In this document: positions 1-8,792 of the stretch, one piece after another
How the letters are laid out: every line of letters begins with the position of its first letter
Numbering within the stretch: position 1 is the first letter of the stretch
Assembly (NCBI RefSeq): GCF_014695395.1
Contig: NZ_JACJOF010000028.1
Coordinates: 62,001-126,000, forward strand
Direction: 5' to 3'
DNA from: Nodosilinea sp. FACHB-131
GTDB lineage: Bacteria > Cyanobacteriota > Cyanobacteriia > Phormidesmidales > Phormidesmidaceae
DNA: 64,000 bases
Made by a program: the position numbers and the translations under genes
Notes under the pieces: generated by a model
The model's database searches: none
What the model saw: only the letters and a program-made list of their open reading frames with translations
Told to the model about the DNA's origin: nothing

Positions 1-206
1 AAGAGGGGGTGTGCCGCTACGATGCCAATATTGGGCCTCACCACCACTTTCGCTGTCAGAACTGTGGGGCGATCGCCGACATTCCCTGGGAAACCCTAGC
101 CAGCGTCAACCTGCAAACCCTCAGTCCCCGCTGGCAAGTCGAGAGCTATGAGGTGACCGTGCGGGGTGTGTGCGATCGCTGTCAGCCCGCCCCAGCCCAT
201 GACTAA
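1..206 (+). CDS. Fur-family metalloregulator, C-terminal fragment (5' end outside window)
   Basis: Only about the last 68 codons are present, because the reading frame enters from the left edge. What remains is the dimerisation and metal-binding half of a Fur/PerR-type repressor. It has the run HHH after a short Arg-Tyr-Asp stretch, a first C-x2-C pair (C-Q-N-C) and a second C-x2-C pair (C-D-R-C) near the end, the usual structural zinc site. The winged-helix DNA-binding half is missing, so Fur, PerR and Zur cannot be told apart. A second complete Fur gene lies at 60937-61392. The stop codon overlaps the next gene by 8 nt, suggesting coupled translation. Confidence 0.85.
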   Translation, partial: EGVCRYDANIGPHHHFRCQNCGAIADIPWETLASVNLQTLSPRWQVESYEVTVRGVCDRCQPAPAHD

Positions 207-459
207 CCCAATAACTGAACCCACGGCTGTCACTAGCCCTTGGCAGCTTAAACCCTGGTGGTGTCAGCCCTGGTCAATTGTGCTGACGGGGGTTGCGATC
301 GTAGGCAGCAGTTGGCTGCTGCTCCACCGTCTCTGGCTTACGACCCTCGTTGCAGCTCCCATCGGTGTGTGGATGGGCTTTTTCTTGCTGCTCTGGCCGC
401 GCCTAATGCGAGAAGCGGGCTATTTAGATGCTTCGCCGGTTGACCAACAGCCCCACTAA
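199..459 (+). CDS. small two-helix membrane protein, cyanobacterial family (DUF6737-like)
   Basis: An 86-residue protein. The ATG at 199 overlaps the end of the upstream Fur-family frame; the open frame reaches back to 166, but that stretch lies inside the upstream gene. A short polar N-terminus leads to a Trp-rich WWCQPW motif and two hydrophobic segments (about residues 22-42 and 45-62) joined by a short basic turn, so it is probably an inner- or thylakoid-membrane protein. The motif recalls the small cyanobacterial family DUF6737; that assignment is from memory. No catalytic residues are visible and the function is unknown. Confidence 0.65.
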   Translation: MTNPITEPTAVTSPWQLKPWWCQPWSIVLTGVAIVGSSWLLLHRLWLTTLVAAPIGVWMGFFLLLWPRLMREAGYLDASPVDQQPH

Positions 460-546
460 CTCTTTTTAATCGATGCTCCCAATCGGCAGGCACCTACCTA
501 ATGTTGCCGATGCCGATGCCCCAGGGGTCACGCAAAAAGCAACGGC

Positions 547-1503
547 TTAAAAGGGCAGCTTTTTCTTGCTGGCTTTTTCGCTGTCGTAGTCGAGTTCCTT
601 CAGCTTTTTCATGATGCGGCTAAAGTACTCTTGCATATAGTCTTCGAGGGTGGTGATTTCTTCCTTAGGAATACCAAACACCTGGTAAACCTCATCCATA
701 GGAGCATCGAGGGGCTGACTACCGGCGACCACTTCTACAAAGGCGAGGCGATCGGCAAAGTTCCAGCCCCACTGAAAGAACTGCGCCACCTTGCGAATCG
801 CCCGCAGCAGTTCCAGCGAAATGCGTGAAACCCTGGCCTCTTGACCACACTTGCGCTCACAAAGGCGCATGATTTCGTAGGCTCCCCAGGCGCGGGTGCC
901 CGCCAAGGGAAAGCTCCGGTTCTCCGTTTCGGGCACCGATAGCGCCCTAACCGCAAACCGAGCAATATCCTGGGTATCCATGTAGGCGATGGGGGCGGCT
1001 TCGCCCATAACCCAAATCGGCTGCTTTTCGAGCACGGGGATGGCGTATTGACCAATTAGCCCTTGGAGAAAGCCGCAGGGCTGCAAGATGGTGTAGCTAA
1101 GCCCTGACTCGGCCAAAAATTTCTCGGTGCAGCGCTTGACGTTCATCAGCGGCACGTGGGGAAACTTTTCGGAGTTCAGAATAGAAAAAAAGATGAATCG
1201 CTTGACGCCAGCGTCGCGGGTGGCTTTGATCAGGTTGACCTTACCTTGCCAGTCAACCTGCAGCACCGACTCGGAGGGCCGGGCTGTAGAAGCATCGATT
1301 ACTGCATCAACACCCTCAAGGGCCGGAGGCAGGGTCTCTGGCTTGGAAAGGTTGCCCCGCACCAGTTCTACCCCCCACTCTCGCAAAAAGGCAGCTCGCT
1401 GGGCGCTCCTTACCAGGCAGCGGACTTCGTGCCCCTCATCCAGGGCACGGCGAGCAATTTGCCTGCCAAGGGTGCCAGTAGCGCCAACGACCAATACTTT
1501 CAT
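547..1503 (-). CDS. ycf39: Ycf39-type NAD(P)-binding SDR/NmrA-like protein
   Basis: A 318-residue atypical short-chain dehydrogenase of the NmrA/Ycf39 group. The N-terminal Rossmann motif GATGTLG (residues 8-14) is present, followed by strands alternating with helices. The Tyr-x3-Lys catalytic pair of classical SDRs is not evident, as is usual in this group. Ycf39 proteins bind the high-light-inducible proteins and help deliver chlorophyll to newly made photosystem II D1 protein. Overall length, the CGFLQGLIGQYA stretch and the lysine-rich C-terminal tail fit Ycf39. It lies just downstream of petM on the same strand, a pairing common in cyanobacteria, and the two are probably co-transcribed. 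Start is the ATG at 1503. Confidence 0.88.
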   Translation of the reverse strand: MKVLVVGATGTLGRQIARRALDEGHEVRCLVRSAQRAAFLREWGVELVRGNLSKPETLPPALEGVDAVIDASTARPSESVLQVDWQGKVNLIKATRDAGVKRFIFFSILNSEKFPHVPLMNVKRCTEKFLAESGLSYTILQPCGFLQGLIGQYAIPVLEKQPIWVMGEAAPIAYMDTQDIARFAVRALSVPETENRSFPLAGTRAWGAYEIMRLCERKCGQEARVSRISLELLRAIRKVAQFFQWGWNFADRLAFVEVVAGSQPLDAPMDEVYQVFGIPKEEITTLEDYMQEYFSRIMKKLKELDYDSEKASKKKLPF

Positions 1504-1579
1504 GAGGGAATTGATACAAAAGTTTAACTTCCTCTAAGAATATCAGATGGCTCCACTGGTTACACCCCTGAAGCAAAAT

Positions 1580-1684
1580 CTACTCTTCGCCGCCCTGCAC
1601 CCGCAGCAGCAAAAACCCAATCCCCAGGCCCAATAGGGTCAGGGTAAAGATAATGATCGCCGTATTGAAAATTTCGCCGCCCAT
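1580..1684 (-). CDS. petM: cytochrome b6f complex subunit 7 (PetM)
   Basis: A 34-codon gene found by reading the minus strand between ycf39 and pdxA. The product begins MGGEIFNTA, has one transmembrane helix rich in Ile, Leu and Gly, and ends LLLRVQGGEE, the typical PetM C-terminus. PetM is a single-span peripheral subunit of the cytochrome b6f complex in the thylakoid membrane and affects its stability and electron flow. The start is ATG at 1684 with a purine-rich GGAGAG just upstream. Transcription is divergent from pdxA and probably continues into ycf39, 76 nt downstream. Confidence 0.93.
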   Translation of the reverse strand: MGGEIFNTAIIIFTLTLLGLGIGFLLLRVQGGEE

Positions 1685-1797
1685 ACGCTCTCCTTCCACA
1701 GCACTATAGTAATTGAGCCAGTTGCCCAGCCCGCCGGAGATTGGCTTATCCCCTGGCCGCCCTCATTTTAGACCAGTTTGGTATCACCCCCTGCGCT

Positions 1798-2886
1798 ATG
1801 ACTACCTCTGCGACGTTGGTCTCTAGCCTGTCTTTGCCGCGCCCTCGGCTAGCAATTCCCCTGGGCGACCCAGCGGGCATCGGCCCTGAAGTTATTCTCA
1901 AGGCGCTGGGGGCGAGGGATTGGTCTGCGATCGCAGCCGTCACCCTGCTGGGGACGCGATCGCTCCTACACCAAACCCTGGCGGCCCTTCAGCAATCCCC
2001 CTACGCCGGACCGCTGCCTACCTTAGACTCTCTGGATTTTGTGGATATTTCCCCGCCGCTGCCGCTAGAAACGGTGACCTTTGGCCAGGCCAGCGCCGCC
2101 ACCGGGACCGCCAGTTTCGCCTATCTGCAGGCCGCCATTAAGGGCGCTGTGGCGGGGCAGTACGATGCGATCGTCACCGGACCGATCGCCAAATCAGCGT
2201 GGAAAGCGGCCGGGCACCACTACCCTGGCCAAACGGAACTTTTGGCCGCTGGGGCTAAAGCAGAGCGGTTTGGCATGGCCTTTGTAGCCCAATCCCCCCA
2301 CACGGGCTGGTGGCTGCGGGCCCTCTTGGCCACCACTCACATTCCCCTGCGCCGGGTACCCGAGGTGCTAACGCCAGAGCTACTCACCCAAAAGCTCGAT
2401 CTGCTCATCCACAGCCTGAAGCAGGACTTTGGCCTAACGCAGCCTCGCATTGCCGTGGCGGGCCTCAACCCCCACAGCGGCGAAGGCGGGCAACTGGGCC
2501 GCGAAGAGGTGGACTGGCTGGTTCCGTGGCTAGAGGCTCAGCGCCAGCGTTACCCCCAGATGCAGTTCGATGGCCCGATTCCCCCCGATACGATGTGGGT
2601 GCGCCCTGGGCAAGCCTGGTTTGGCACCGAGGGGAGGGCGCTAGCAACGGCCCACGATGCCTACCTGGCCCTCTATCACGACCAGGGGCTGATTCCAGTA
2701 AAGCTGATGGCCTTTGATCGGGCGGTGAATACTACGGTAGGACTTCCCTTTGTGCGTACCTCTCCAGACCACGGCACGGCGTTTGACATTGCCGGCAAGG
2801 GAATTGCCGATGCCAGCAGCATGGCGGCGGCGATAGAGGTCGCGGTGGCGATGGCGGGGCGGCGGGGGTTGGAGGTGGATGGGTAG
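1798..2886 (+). CDS. pdxA: 4-hydroxythreonine-4-phosphate dehydrogenase
   Basis: A 362-residue PdxA, which oxidises 4-phosphohydroxy-L-threonine in the DXP-dependent pathway of pyridoxal phosphate synthesis. The N-terminal GDPAGIGPE motif is at residues 23-31. The metal-binding histidine motif [10 protein letters not shown] is near residue 293, and the [12 protein letters not shown] block lies near the C-terminus, all in the family order. The frame is open back to 1741, but the ATG at 1798 gives the usual short lead-in before the first motif. The gene stands alone, divergent from petM, and its stop codon runs straight into an octameric G-rich tandem repeat. Confidence 0.95.
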   Translation: MTTSATLVSSLSLPRPRLAIPLGDPAGIGPEVILKALGARDWSAIAAVTLLGTRSLLHQTLAALQQSPYAGPLPTLDSLDFVDISPPLPLETVTFGQASAATGTASFAYLQAAIKGAVAGQYDAIVTGPIAKSAWKAAGHHYPGQTELLAAGAKAERFGMAFVAQSPHTGWWLRALLATTHIPLRRVPEVLTPELLTQKLDLLIHSLKQDFGLTQPRIAVAGLNPHSGEGGQLGREEVDWLVPWLEAQRQRYPQMQFDGPIPPDTMWVRPGQAWFGTEGRALATAHDAYLALYHDQGLIPVKLMAFDRAVNTTVGLPFVRTSPDHGTAFDIAGKGIADASSMAAAIEVAVAMAGRRGLEVDG

Positions 2887-2929
2887 GCGGGTAGATGGGT
2901 AGGCGGGTGGGCAGGTGGATAGGTGGGTC
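2882..2929 (+). repeat. octameric G-rich tandem repeat, six GGTxGxxx units
   Basis: Six consecutive 8-nt units, all starting GGT and most reading GGTAGGCG or GGTGGATA, begin inside the pdxA stop region and run into the spacer. The phase is exact through all six units. Similar octamers occur after the zinc-ribbon gene at 13896 and between cobO and the MpaB-like gene near 42563. This looks like the short tandemly repeated sequences of cyanobacterial spacers. Confidence 0.75.
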
Positions 2930-3040
2930 AGATCAAGGCTCCGGTTTCTAGGCGGAGGGGGTTGGCAAAGGGCAGGGGGGGAGTAGAGGCATTAGTGGGC
3001 CTCTCTTCAGAAGAACGGGTGCGGTAGAGTACTTGGGTCA

Positions 3041-4765
3041 ATGGCTTCTCTACTATGTACTATGGCGACTCAAGGCGACCTCTACGACCAGCTCCATCGG
3101 CTTGATGGTCAGGGGTATGGAGCGTACAAGGGGCTCCAGGGAAAGTATGACTTTGAGAATTTTGGGCTGCACATTGACCATGTGCAGGGTGACCCCTTTG
3201 CGGCACCGAGTCGGGTGCGGGTGGTGGTGCCGCAGGCGGTGGCGGGGTTTCCTCAAGACCTGTGGGAGTTTCCCTGTCGGGCGATCGCCCTGGCCGACTA
3301 TCTCACCCGTCAGTTTTACCGGGCAACTCAGTCGGGCCAGCGGCCATCGGGTTCGGGCAAAAGCGGATTGATTGGTATTGTGCGTCCCAGCCAGGCCATG
3401 CTCAACCGCAGTGCAGCCAGAGTAACTGGGGAAGCGGTGGAGCTGCGGTTTACGGTGGGTTTACCGGCCTTTGGGCGGCGAATCGCGGGGCGGCAGGCAG
3501 CGGAGTTGCTGTGCCAGTCTGTTCCTTACTTGGTTGAGAGAACCTTGTTTTATAACGCGCTAGACGGGGCGAAGCTTCGGCACCATGCCGATACGGCTGA
3601 AGATGCGGAGGAGCTGCGATCGCAGCTCCCTCACCACAACCTGGTGGCCTTCATTGCTGATGGCGCCATCCTGCCCCGGCGCAGCGGCGTAGACGAGCGC
3701 CCACTGGAGAATCAGGCGATTCCTTTCAAATCCCCGGAGTCGCTGCGGGTGACGTTGCGCTGTCCCCACGGGGGAGAGATCACCGGAATGGGCATTCCCA
3801 AAGGCATTACGCTGATTGTGGGGGGCGGCTACCACGGCAAATCGACCCTGCTGCGGGCGATCGAGGCGGGGGTATACAATCACGTTCCTGACGATGGGCG
3901 GCACCAGGTGGTCACCGCCCCAGCGGCGGCTAAGGTGCGAGCAGAGGATGGCCGCAGCATTGTCGGAGTTGATATTTCGCCGTTTATTGGCAGCTTGCCC
4001 CAGGGCAAATCGACGCAGAATTTCTCCACGCCCAATGCCAGCGGTAGCACTTCCCAAGCGGCTAACATCATTGAGGCGATCGAGGCCGGGGCGACGGCGC
4101 TGCTGGTGGATGAAGACACCTCGGCGACAAACTTCATGATTCGCGATCGCAGAATGCAGGCGCTCATTGCCAAAGATCGCGAGCCCATTACCCCGTTCAT
4201 CGACAAGGTGCGACAGCTCTTCACCGACTACGGCATCTCCACTGTGCTGGTGATGGGGGGCAGCGGCGACTACTTTGATGTGGCCGACACCGTGATCGCT
4301 ATGGATGAGTTTTGCCCCCAGGACGTGACCAAGCAAGCCAAAGCCATTGCAGCAGAGTTTAAGACAGCGCGCGATCGCGAAGGCGGCCAGTGCTTCGGCA
4401 CCCTCACACCGCGAACTATTCGGCCCGACAGCATTGACCCTAGTAAAGGCCGCCACAGCGTCAAGCTCAGAGCGCGGGATGTCGAGCAGCTTCAGATTGG
4501 CACCGAGGCAATTGATCTCTCAGCGGTGGAGCAGTTAGTGGAGCCAGGACAGGTACGGGCGATCGCGGCTGCGATCGTCTATGCCCAGCGCTACCACATG
4601 ACCTCAACCACACCGCTACTTGAGGTCATCACGGCAGTTATGGCCGACATCGATCAGTACGGGCCAGACTGTCTGACCGAGTGGCCCATGGGCGATCTAG
4701 TTTGGTTTCGCGGTCTAGAGCTAGCCGCAGCTATTAACCGGCTGCGTACCCTCCAAACTGATTAA
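3041..4765 (+). CDS. predicted ATPase of the ABC class (COG3044 type)
   Basis: A 574-residue P-loop protein. It is not a transporter subunit: there is a long N-terminal domain of about 240 residues, then a nucleotide-binding core with Walker A GGGYHGKST (261-269) and Walker B ending in D357-E358 (LLVDEDTSAT), and a helical C-terminus. This layout matches the soluble ABC-class ATPases of COG3044, whose physiological role is not settled. No permease or substrate-binding protein lies nearby. The start is ATG at 3041, with ATG at 3062 an alternative that removes seven residues. The gene is monocistronic and has no partner on its strand. Confidence 0.82.
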   Translation: MASLLCTMATQGDLYDQLHRLDGQGYGAYKGLQGKYDFENFGLHIDHVQGDPFAAPSRVRVVVPQAVAGFPQDLWEFPCRAIALADYLTRQFYRATQSGQRPSGSGKSGLIGIVRPSQAMLNRSAARVTGEAVELRFTVGLPAFGRRIAGRQAAELLCQSVPYLVERTLFYNALDGAKLRHHADTAEDAEELRSQLPHHNLVAFIADGAILPRRSGVDERPLENQAIPFKSPESLRVTLRCPHGGEITGMGIPKGITLIVGGGYHGKSTLLRAIEAGVYNHVPDDGRHQVVTAPAAAKVRAEDGRSIVGVDISPFIGSLPQGKSTQNFSTPNASGSTSQAANIIEAIEAGATALLVDEDTSATNFMIRDRRMQALIAKDREPITPFIDKVRQLFTDYGISTVLVMGGSGDYFDVADTVIAMDEFCPQDVTKQAKAIAAEFKTARDREGGQCFGTLTPRTIRPDSIDPSKGRHSVKLRARDVEQLQIGTEAIDLSAVEQLVEPGQVRAIAAAIVYAQRYHMTSTTPLLEVITAVMADIDQYGPDCLTEWPMGDLVWFRGLELAAAINRLRTLQTD

Positions 4766-4835
4766 CCCGCTCGCTAGAAGCGCAACCGCCATCTCGCGCC
4801 CTGGAGAGCGAGGTCTAGGACGCTCAGCAATTGAG

Positions 4836-5900
4836 CTATTCAGCCCACTGTAGCTTTGCGTTGGCCGGTGTATTTCGGTTTTCAGCTACTTTGTTGAGAA
4901 TGCGCTCTAGGTGACGACCGGCACAGGGGTCAGAAAAATGCTCCTGGGCATAGGCGCGGGCGTTCTCACCGAGTTTTTGGCGCAGGGCGTCGTCGTGCCA
5001 GAGTAGGTCGATGGCCTCGGTCATGCTCTCCAGAGAGTTAGGTTCGACTAACCACCCGGTTTCGCCGTGGATGATATAGTCTTCGGCCCCGTAGAAGTTG
5101 GTGACGATCAGCGGTCGGCCCATCATCATGGCCTCTACCAGGGTGACCTGCCCGGCTGCCGTGACTCCTTCTTTGGGCTGTAGCGGCACAATATTCAATC
5201 GAGCCTGCTGAGCTAGACGTAAGCACTCGTCCTTGCTGATGCCAAAGGGCAGTTCCACCTGTTCAGGAATCGTCATGCCCTCAACGGCACCCTGGCCAGT
5301 AGCCACCACAGTTTTAAGGTTGAGCTTTTTGACCGCTTCAAACAGAGTGGGAAAATCGCGATGGGCAGACCCAAGGGAGGCAATGAAGGGAGTATCTCGA
5401 TCTTCCTCGTACTCGATGGGGATCTCGGGCACCTGATAGGGCAAAAACTCGAACCGGCTAGCAGGCAATCCCAGCCACTGGCTATAAAGTTCAATCTCCT
5501 TACGGGTGTGCACCACGAAATGATCAACTTGGCTTAGGCTAGCTCGAGCAAGTTTCTGACGCAGACCTGTTCTACAGGTGCCCACATTAAAAAGCCACGC
5601 TACTACAGGCTTGTTGGAAAACCTCAGCTTTTGCTGTAAACCCACTGCTGAAGCCACCTGAGGAAACACGGTGATCACTCCATCGGCATCTGAGTTAAGG
5701 GCGTCAGCGGCCTGTCTCATATAGACAAGCCAATCGTTGATCGGCGTAAATTTAGACTTGCGATCGTGCCACTTCGGCAGCGGTTTTTGTCGCGGAATGA
5801 GCTGAAACTCGTGGGCATCGCCTGGCACAAAAGGCTCTAACCAGTTGGCAGTATCGATAGTATCAATGTCAAAAAATGGTGCAGCGATCGCCCATTTCAT
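4836..5900 (-). CDS. glycosyltransferase family 4-like protein
   Basis: A GT-B-fold glycosyltransferase of about 354 residues. The C-terminal half has the nucleotide-sugar motif typical of group 1 transferases: EAMMMGRPLIVTN followed by the GETGWLV loop. The N-terminal acceptor domain is less conserved. The ATG at 5900 is preferred because GAGG lies about 9 nt upstream; the frame extends to a TTG at 5927. Donor and acceptor cannot be read from sequence. A second glycosyltransferase lies upstream on the same strand, but a hairpin terminator and a 490-nt spacer separate them, so they are probably not one transcript. Confidence 0.8.
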   Translation of the reverse strand: MKWAIAAPFFDIDTIDTANWLEPFVPGDAHEFQLIPRQKPLPKWHDRKSKFTPINDWLVYMRQAADALNSDADGVITVFPQVASAVGLQQKLRFSNKPVVAWLFNVGTCRTGLRQKLARASLSQVDHFVVHTRKEIELYSQWLGLPASRFEFLPYQVPEIPIEYEEDRDTPFIASLGSAHRDFPTLFEAVKKLNLKTVVATGQGAVEGMTIPEQVELPFGISKDECLRLAQQARLNIVPLQPKEGVTAAGQVTLVEAMMMGRPLIVTNFYGAEDYIIHGETGWLVEPNSLESMTEAIDLLWHDDALRQKLGENARAYAQEHFSDPCAGRHLERILNKVAENRNTPANAKLQWAE

Positions 5901-6389
5901 AGTCACAACCTCATTGGCAAGCAGCAAGAGAACCGATTGATATCAGCCCATAACGCTCAAGACACCGACAGCTCATCAGGAAAACCCTCAGAGGCTTTTC
6001 GCCAAATTATGCTCGGGCTGAACTCTCATGGAAAGCACTGATAGTTTGGTGCTAGAGAATCACTAAGGTAAGCCTCCACCTGAATATGAGCACCCACGTC
6101 GATCTAACTGCTTCAGCGCACAGTATAGGCTAGAAACCAAGCGAAAGCTTTTACCCAGCAAATATCGTTAGATACTATAACGTTCCTCACCTAACCAGAA
6201 AACATCACTAATTAGATCAGCCCAGAGGAGTACCAATTTTCTATAGAGGATCTACCAATAGAAATACATAAAAGGGAACGTAGATAAACTCCACGTCCCC
6301 TTTTATGTAGTCGGCTGAATGCCCTAGTCTAGAGCAATCAGCTTACTGGTTAAATAAACTTGTGGCGATAACCACTGTTAAATAAACCA
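5901..6389. other. AT-rich intergenic region without a gene
   Basis: Apart from the hairpin at 6266-6309 I see no coding frame with a credible start, no tRNA and no repeat shared with the rest of the window. Base composition is clearly more AT-rich than the flanking genes, and GCGATCGC is absent. Confidence 0.6.
6266..6309 (-). terminator. hairpin terminator between the two glycosyltransferase genes
   Basis: Arms at 6266-6281 and 6294-6309 pair at 15 of 16 positions around a 12-nt loop. The arms carry AAAAGGG and CCCTTTT, so either strand ends in a U-rich side. It lies just past the stop codon of the upstream minus-strand glycosyltransferase (6390-7535), where a terminator is expected. Confidence 0.6.
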
Positions 6390-7535
6390 TTAAACTGGTC
6401 TTGCTCGTATAACCATGGGCCGGTCTGGCGTGGCGCTGCTAGCAACCCGTTGCAGCAATCGAGACACCTGCTCAATATGCTGCTCACTCGTGTGGTTCTC
6501 CAAATAGTGCTGGTAAGCGGCCTCTGCTCTAGCACTCGCCTCCTCAGGGTGGCCTAGGACATATACAATAGCGGCTTTCAACTCTTCAGCAGAGTCGGGT
6601 TGCACGCCCCAAACGAGGCCTTTCTCAGCCATTTCTGTGGCCAGGCCCATAGTTTTGGTAATGATTACCGGCCGGCGGCAGGCCATTGCTTCCATTAAAA
6701 CCGTTAGGCCAGCGGCATAGGTGTTGTCGAGCAGGCTGATTACGGCAATATCGGCACTGCGGTAGAGATCGCGCAACTCAACCCAGTCGAAGTACCGCAT
6801 TTCCATGTTTTGGGGCGGTTGCTCGGGAATTTTGCACTGAGTTTTAGAGGTGGCATTGGGCGATACAGCGCAGACTTTGACGTCGAGATCTAACTGGTGG
6901 GTAGCATTAGCGAGAGTGACATAGTCTCGCTGCTCCAAACCAGCACTGGCAATCAACGGACGGTGCTTTTCAATTGTGCCAGGTTCGGGGTAGAAGAACT
7001 GCTTGTCGGTCTGCTCAGCCAGACAAGTCACGCCATCCTCAGCCAGGTTGAGCATGTCCTTTAGAGTTTGGGCCTTTAAAGTCGTGTTGACGGTGAATGC
7101 AGTAATACTGCGATGCAGCTGAAACCATTTGAGCAGCAGTTTGGGTCGCGACCGTTCCGGACACATCACGTTGACAACTAGCCGAGGCCGATTTTTTTTG
7201 AATAACGCGAGCAGGGCTAGGGGTAGACCAGCATCTTCGCCACAGCAGTAGACAACATCATCGGAGTTGGTCTGGGCCAAAACTTGTCTGGCTAAGGCCC
7301 ACTGATGCGGTCTGCCAATGATTTTAGAAAGAAATTTGTCGAGGCCATTTACCAGACTGTCATCTTCAAAATCTGGCTGATGGACTTGAGCATTGAGTCT
7401 CTCTTTGAGCTGCCAAATAGTGTGCCGCGGCCCTTGGCCGCAGGCGGCGCGGTTAACGAAGTGCTCGAAGTCAAATTTTGTGCTGGTTAGAATGTGGAAC
7501 TTTGAGGTGTTGGCTTGGCTGGGTAAGGATGTCAT
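6390..7535 (-). CDS. glycosyltransferase (GT-B fold, group 1)
   Basis: A 381-residue protein. The C-terminal domain has the group 1 signature: a RSADIAVISLLDN stretch, then LTVLMEAMACRRPVIITKT, where the Glu contacts the donor sugar phosphate. The N-terminal half is divergent, so only the family is assigned. The start is the ATG at 7535. It has the same orientation as the glycosyltransferase at 4836-5900, and both sit in the AT-rich part of the window, which suggests a small exopolysaccharide or glycan locus. The substrate is not readable. Confidence 0.78.
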   Translation of the reverse strand: MTSLPSQANTSKFHILTSTKFDFEHFVNRAACGQGPRHTIWQLKERLNAQVHQPDFEDDSLVNGLDKFLSKIIGRPHQWALARQVLAQTNSDDVVYCCGEDAGLPLALLALFKKNRPRLVVNVMCPERSRPKLLLKWFQLHRSITAFTVNTTLKAQTLKDMLNLAEDGVTCLAEQTDKQFFYPEPGTIEKHRPLIASAGLEQRDYVTLANATHQLDLDVKVCAVSPNATSKTQCKIPEQPPQNMEMRYFDWVELRDLYRSADIAVISLLDNTYAAGLTVLMEAMACRRPVIITKTMGLATEMAEKGLVWGVQPDSAEELKAAIVYVLGHPEEASARAEAAYQHYLENHTSEQHIEQVSRLLQRVASSATPDRPMVIRARPV

Positions 7536-8181
7536 GGCGGACCGACCTAGGATTTGTAGATGAGCAGTGGAATTTAATGCGATCGCATCTTCTCAAGTAA
7601 TTCTTGAAAGCCTTAGAAGGGTAGTTCTTCGAGCCTATCAAAAAAGACTTTTTGGAGATTGAATATGCATCGAACTGCCTATCCTAAATCTGTAGTCTAT
7701 AGCTGCATAAATAGGTATTTCAAAAGCTAGTTCGGCGTGAAAAGTAAAACCCATGGCTCCGTGTCTCCAAAGATATTCAAGCGCTATCCTTAGCGTGAAG
7801 GCAAGCATAAGCATTTGGGATACTTCGCCCGACTACAGGGTTAAGGAAGGCTTAAGGTTTTATTATTAAACTCTTCCAAATAGAGTCGCCGAAGTCGCAA
7901 AAGCCTACGGCTGGCATAACGTTGACTACAGTTTGCATAGGCTCACCCATGATTTACCCAGTCAACGTACTAGCTGACTAGAGCAAAACTACAGATTAGC
8001 GCTATGCACATGGGCAGCCCGTCATGTCTAACTACAGGATTGGTTAAGTCTCTGCCAAAGTTATCATGCTTACCTCGTGAGTACATACCAATACTTACGT
8101 AGGAAACGCAATCTTAATCATTCTTGCGAGGCTTAAGCGTTTTATAAAGCTCTTATATTGAATTCCTTCGCCTCTCAGGCC
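7536..8181. other. 646-nt AT-rich intergenic region, no gene seen
   Basis: Both strands were read. No frame has a supported start and recognisable product, and no tRNA or strong long hairpin is evident. The stretch is noticeably richer in A and T than the rest of the window and contains one GCGATCGC-like site near its left end. It could hold the promoter of the glycosyltransferase at 6390-7535 or an unrecognised RNA. Confidence 0.5.
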
Positions 8182-8685
8182 CTAAGCAGATACAACCCAG
8201 CTATTGAGGCGAGATAAGGCTATTTTCTCAATTTCCGATAACGCGGTAGACATCTCTGCATCCGTGGAATTGCATAATCTATCTACAAAGTTTTTTAAGA
8301 TTGATAGTTTGGTATGTCCTGCCACTGCCAATATAAAGGGGAAGCCGAACTTGTCTTTGTACTGCTGGTTAAGGGCTTGAAATTGATGGTATTCCTCGCT
8401 AGTGAGACTATTAAGCCCGGCTTCGCTCTGCTCCGACACCGAAGATGCGGCCATAGCAACCCTTGTACCTAAGTCGGGATGGGCGTTGATCAAGGCCAGT
8501 TGGTCTGCGGAAGGCATCGTCTTCACAACGGCTACCATGTGCTGGTGGAGATCGGCCACGGAGATGAAGGGGCGCAGAGGCCAAACCTGGGCGGCGATCG
8601 CCGGCGTTTCTTCAAAGGCAGGACCGATGGCGGCAACAAAATCGGCCTCGGCCATGGCGTTGAGCTGGTCTAGGGTGTAGGGCAT
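8182..8685 (-). CDS. uraD: OHCU decarboxylase
   Basis: A 167-residue 2-oxo-4-hydroxy-4-carboxy-5-ureidoimidazoline decarboxylase, which makes S-allantoin in uric acid breakdown. The catalytic histidine lies in NAHPDLG (H69), and the later KFGFPFI block matches the family. The length is standard. The start is ATG at 8685. Neither uricase, HIU hydrolase nor allantoinase is present in the window. The upstream neighbour on the same strand is purK, a purine-synthesis gene, so synthesis and breakdown functions lie side by side; a 107-nt spacer leaves co-transcription open. Confidence 0.9.
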   Translation of the reverse strand: MPYTLDQLNAMAEADFVAAIGPAFEETPAIAAQVWPLRPFISVADLHQHMVAVVKTMPSADQLALINAHPDLGTRVAMAASSVSEQSEAGLNSLTSEEYHQFQALNQQYKDKFGFPFILAVAGHTKLSILKNFVDRLCNSTDAEMSTALSEIEKIALSRLNSWVVSA

Positions 8686-8792
8686 GGGGGAGGTGAGGAA
8701 GTTTTGGGGTTTGTTCGCGCAGCGTCTCCAACGGAGAAATGCTCAGTTTTGAGTTTTGGGTTCAAGGCATAAGCTCAAAACTTAAAGCGTCC

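Noticed and set aside
3560-4456. 298-codon open frame on the minus strand
   Set aside because: It lies wholly inside the ABC-class ATPase gene, whose product has Walker motifs. The minus-strand frame has no recognisable domain and is a shadow of a high-GC coding sequence.
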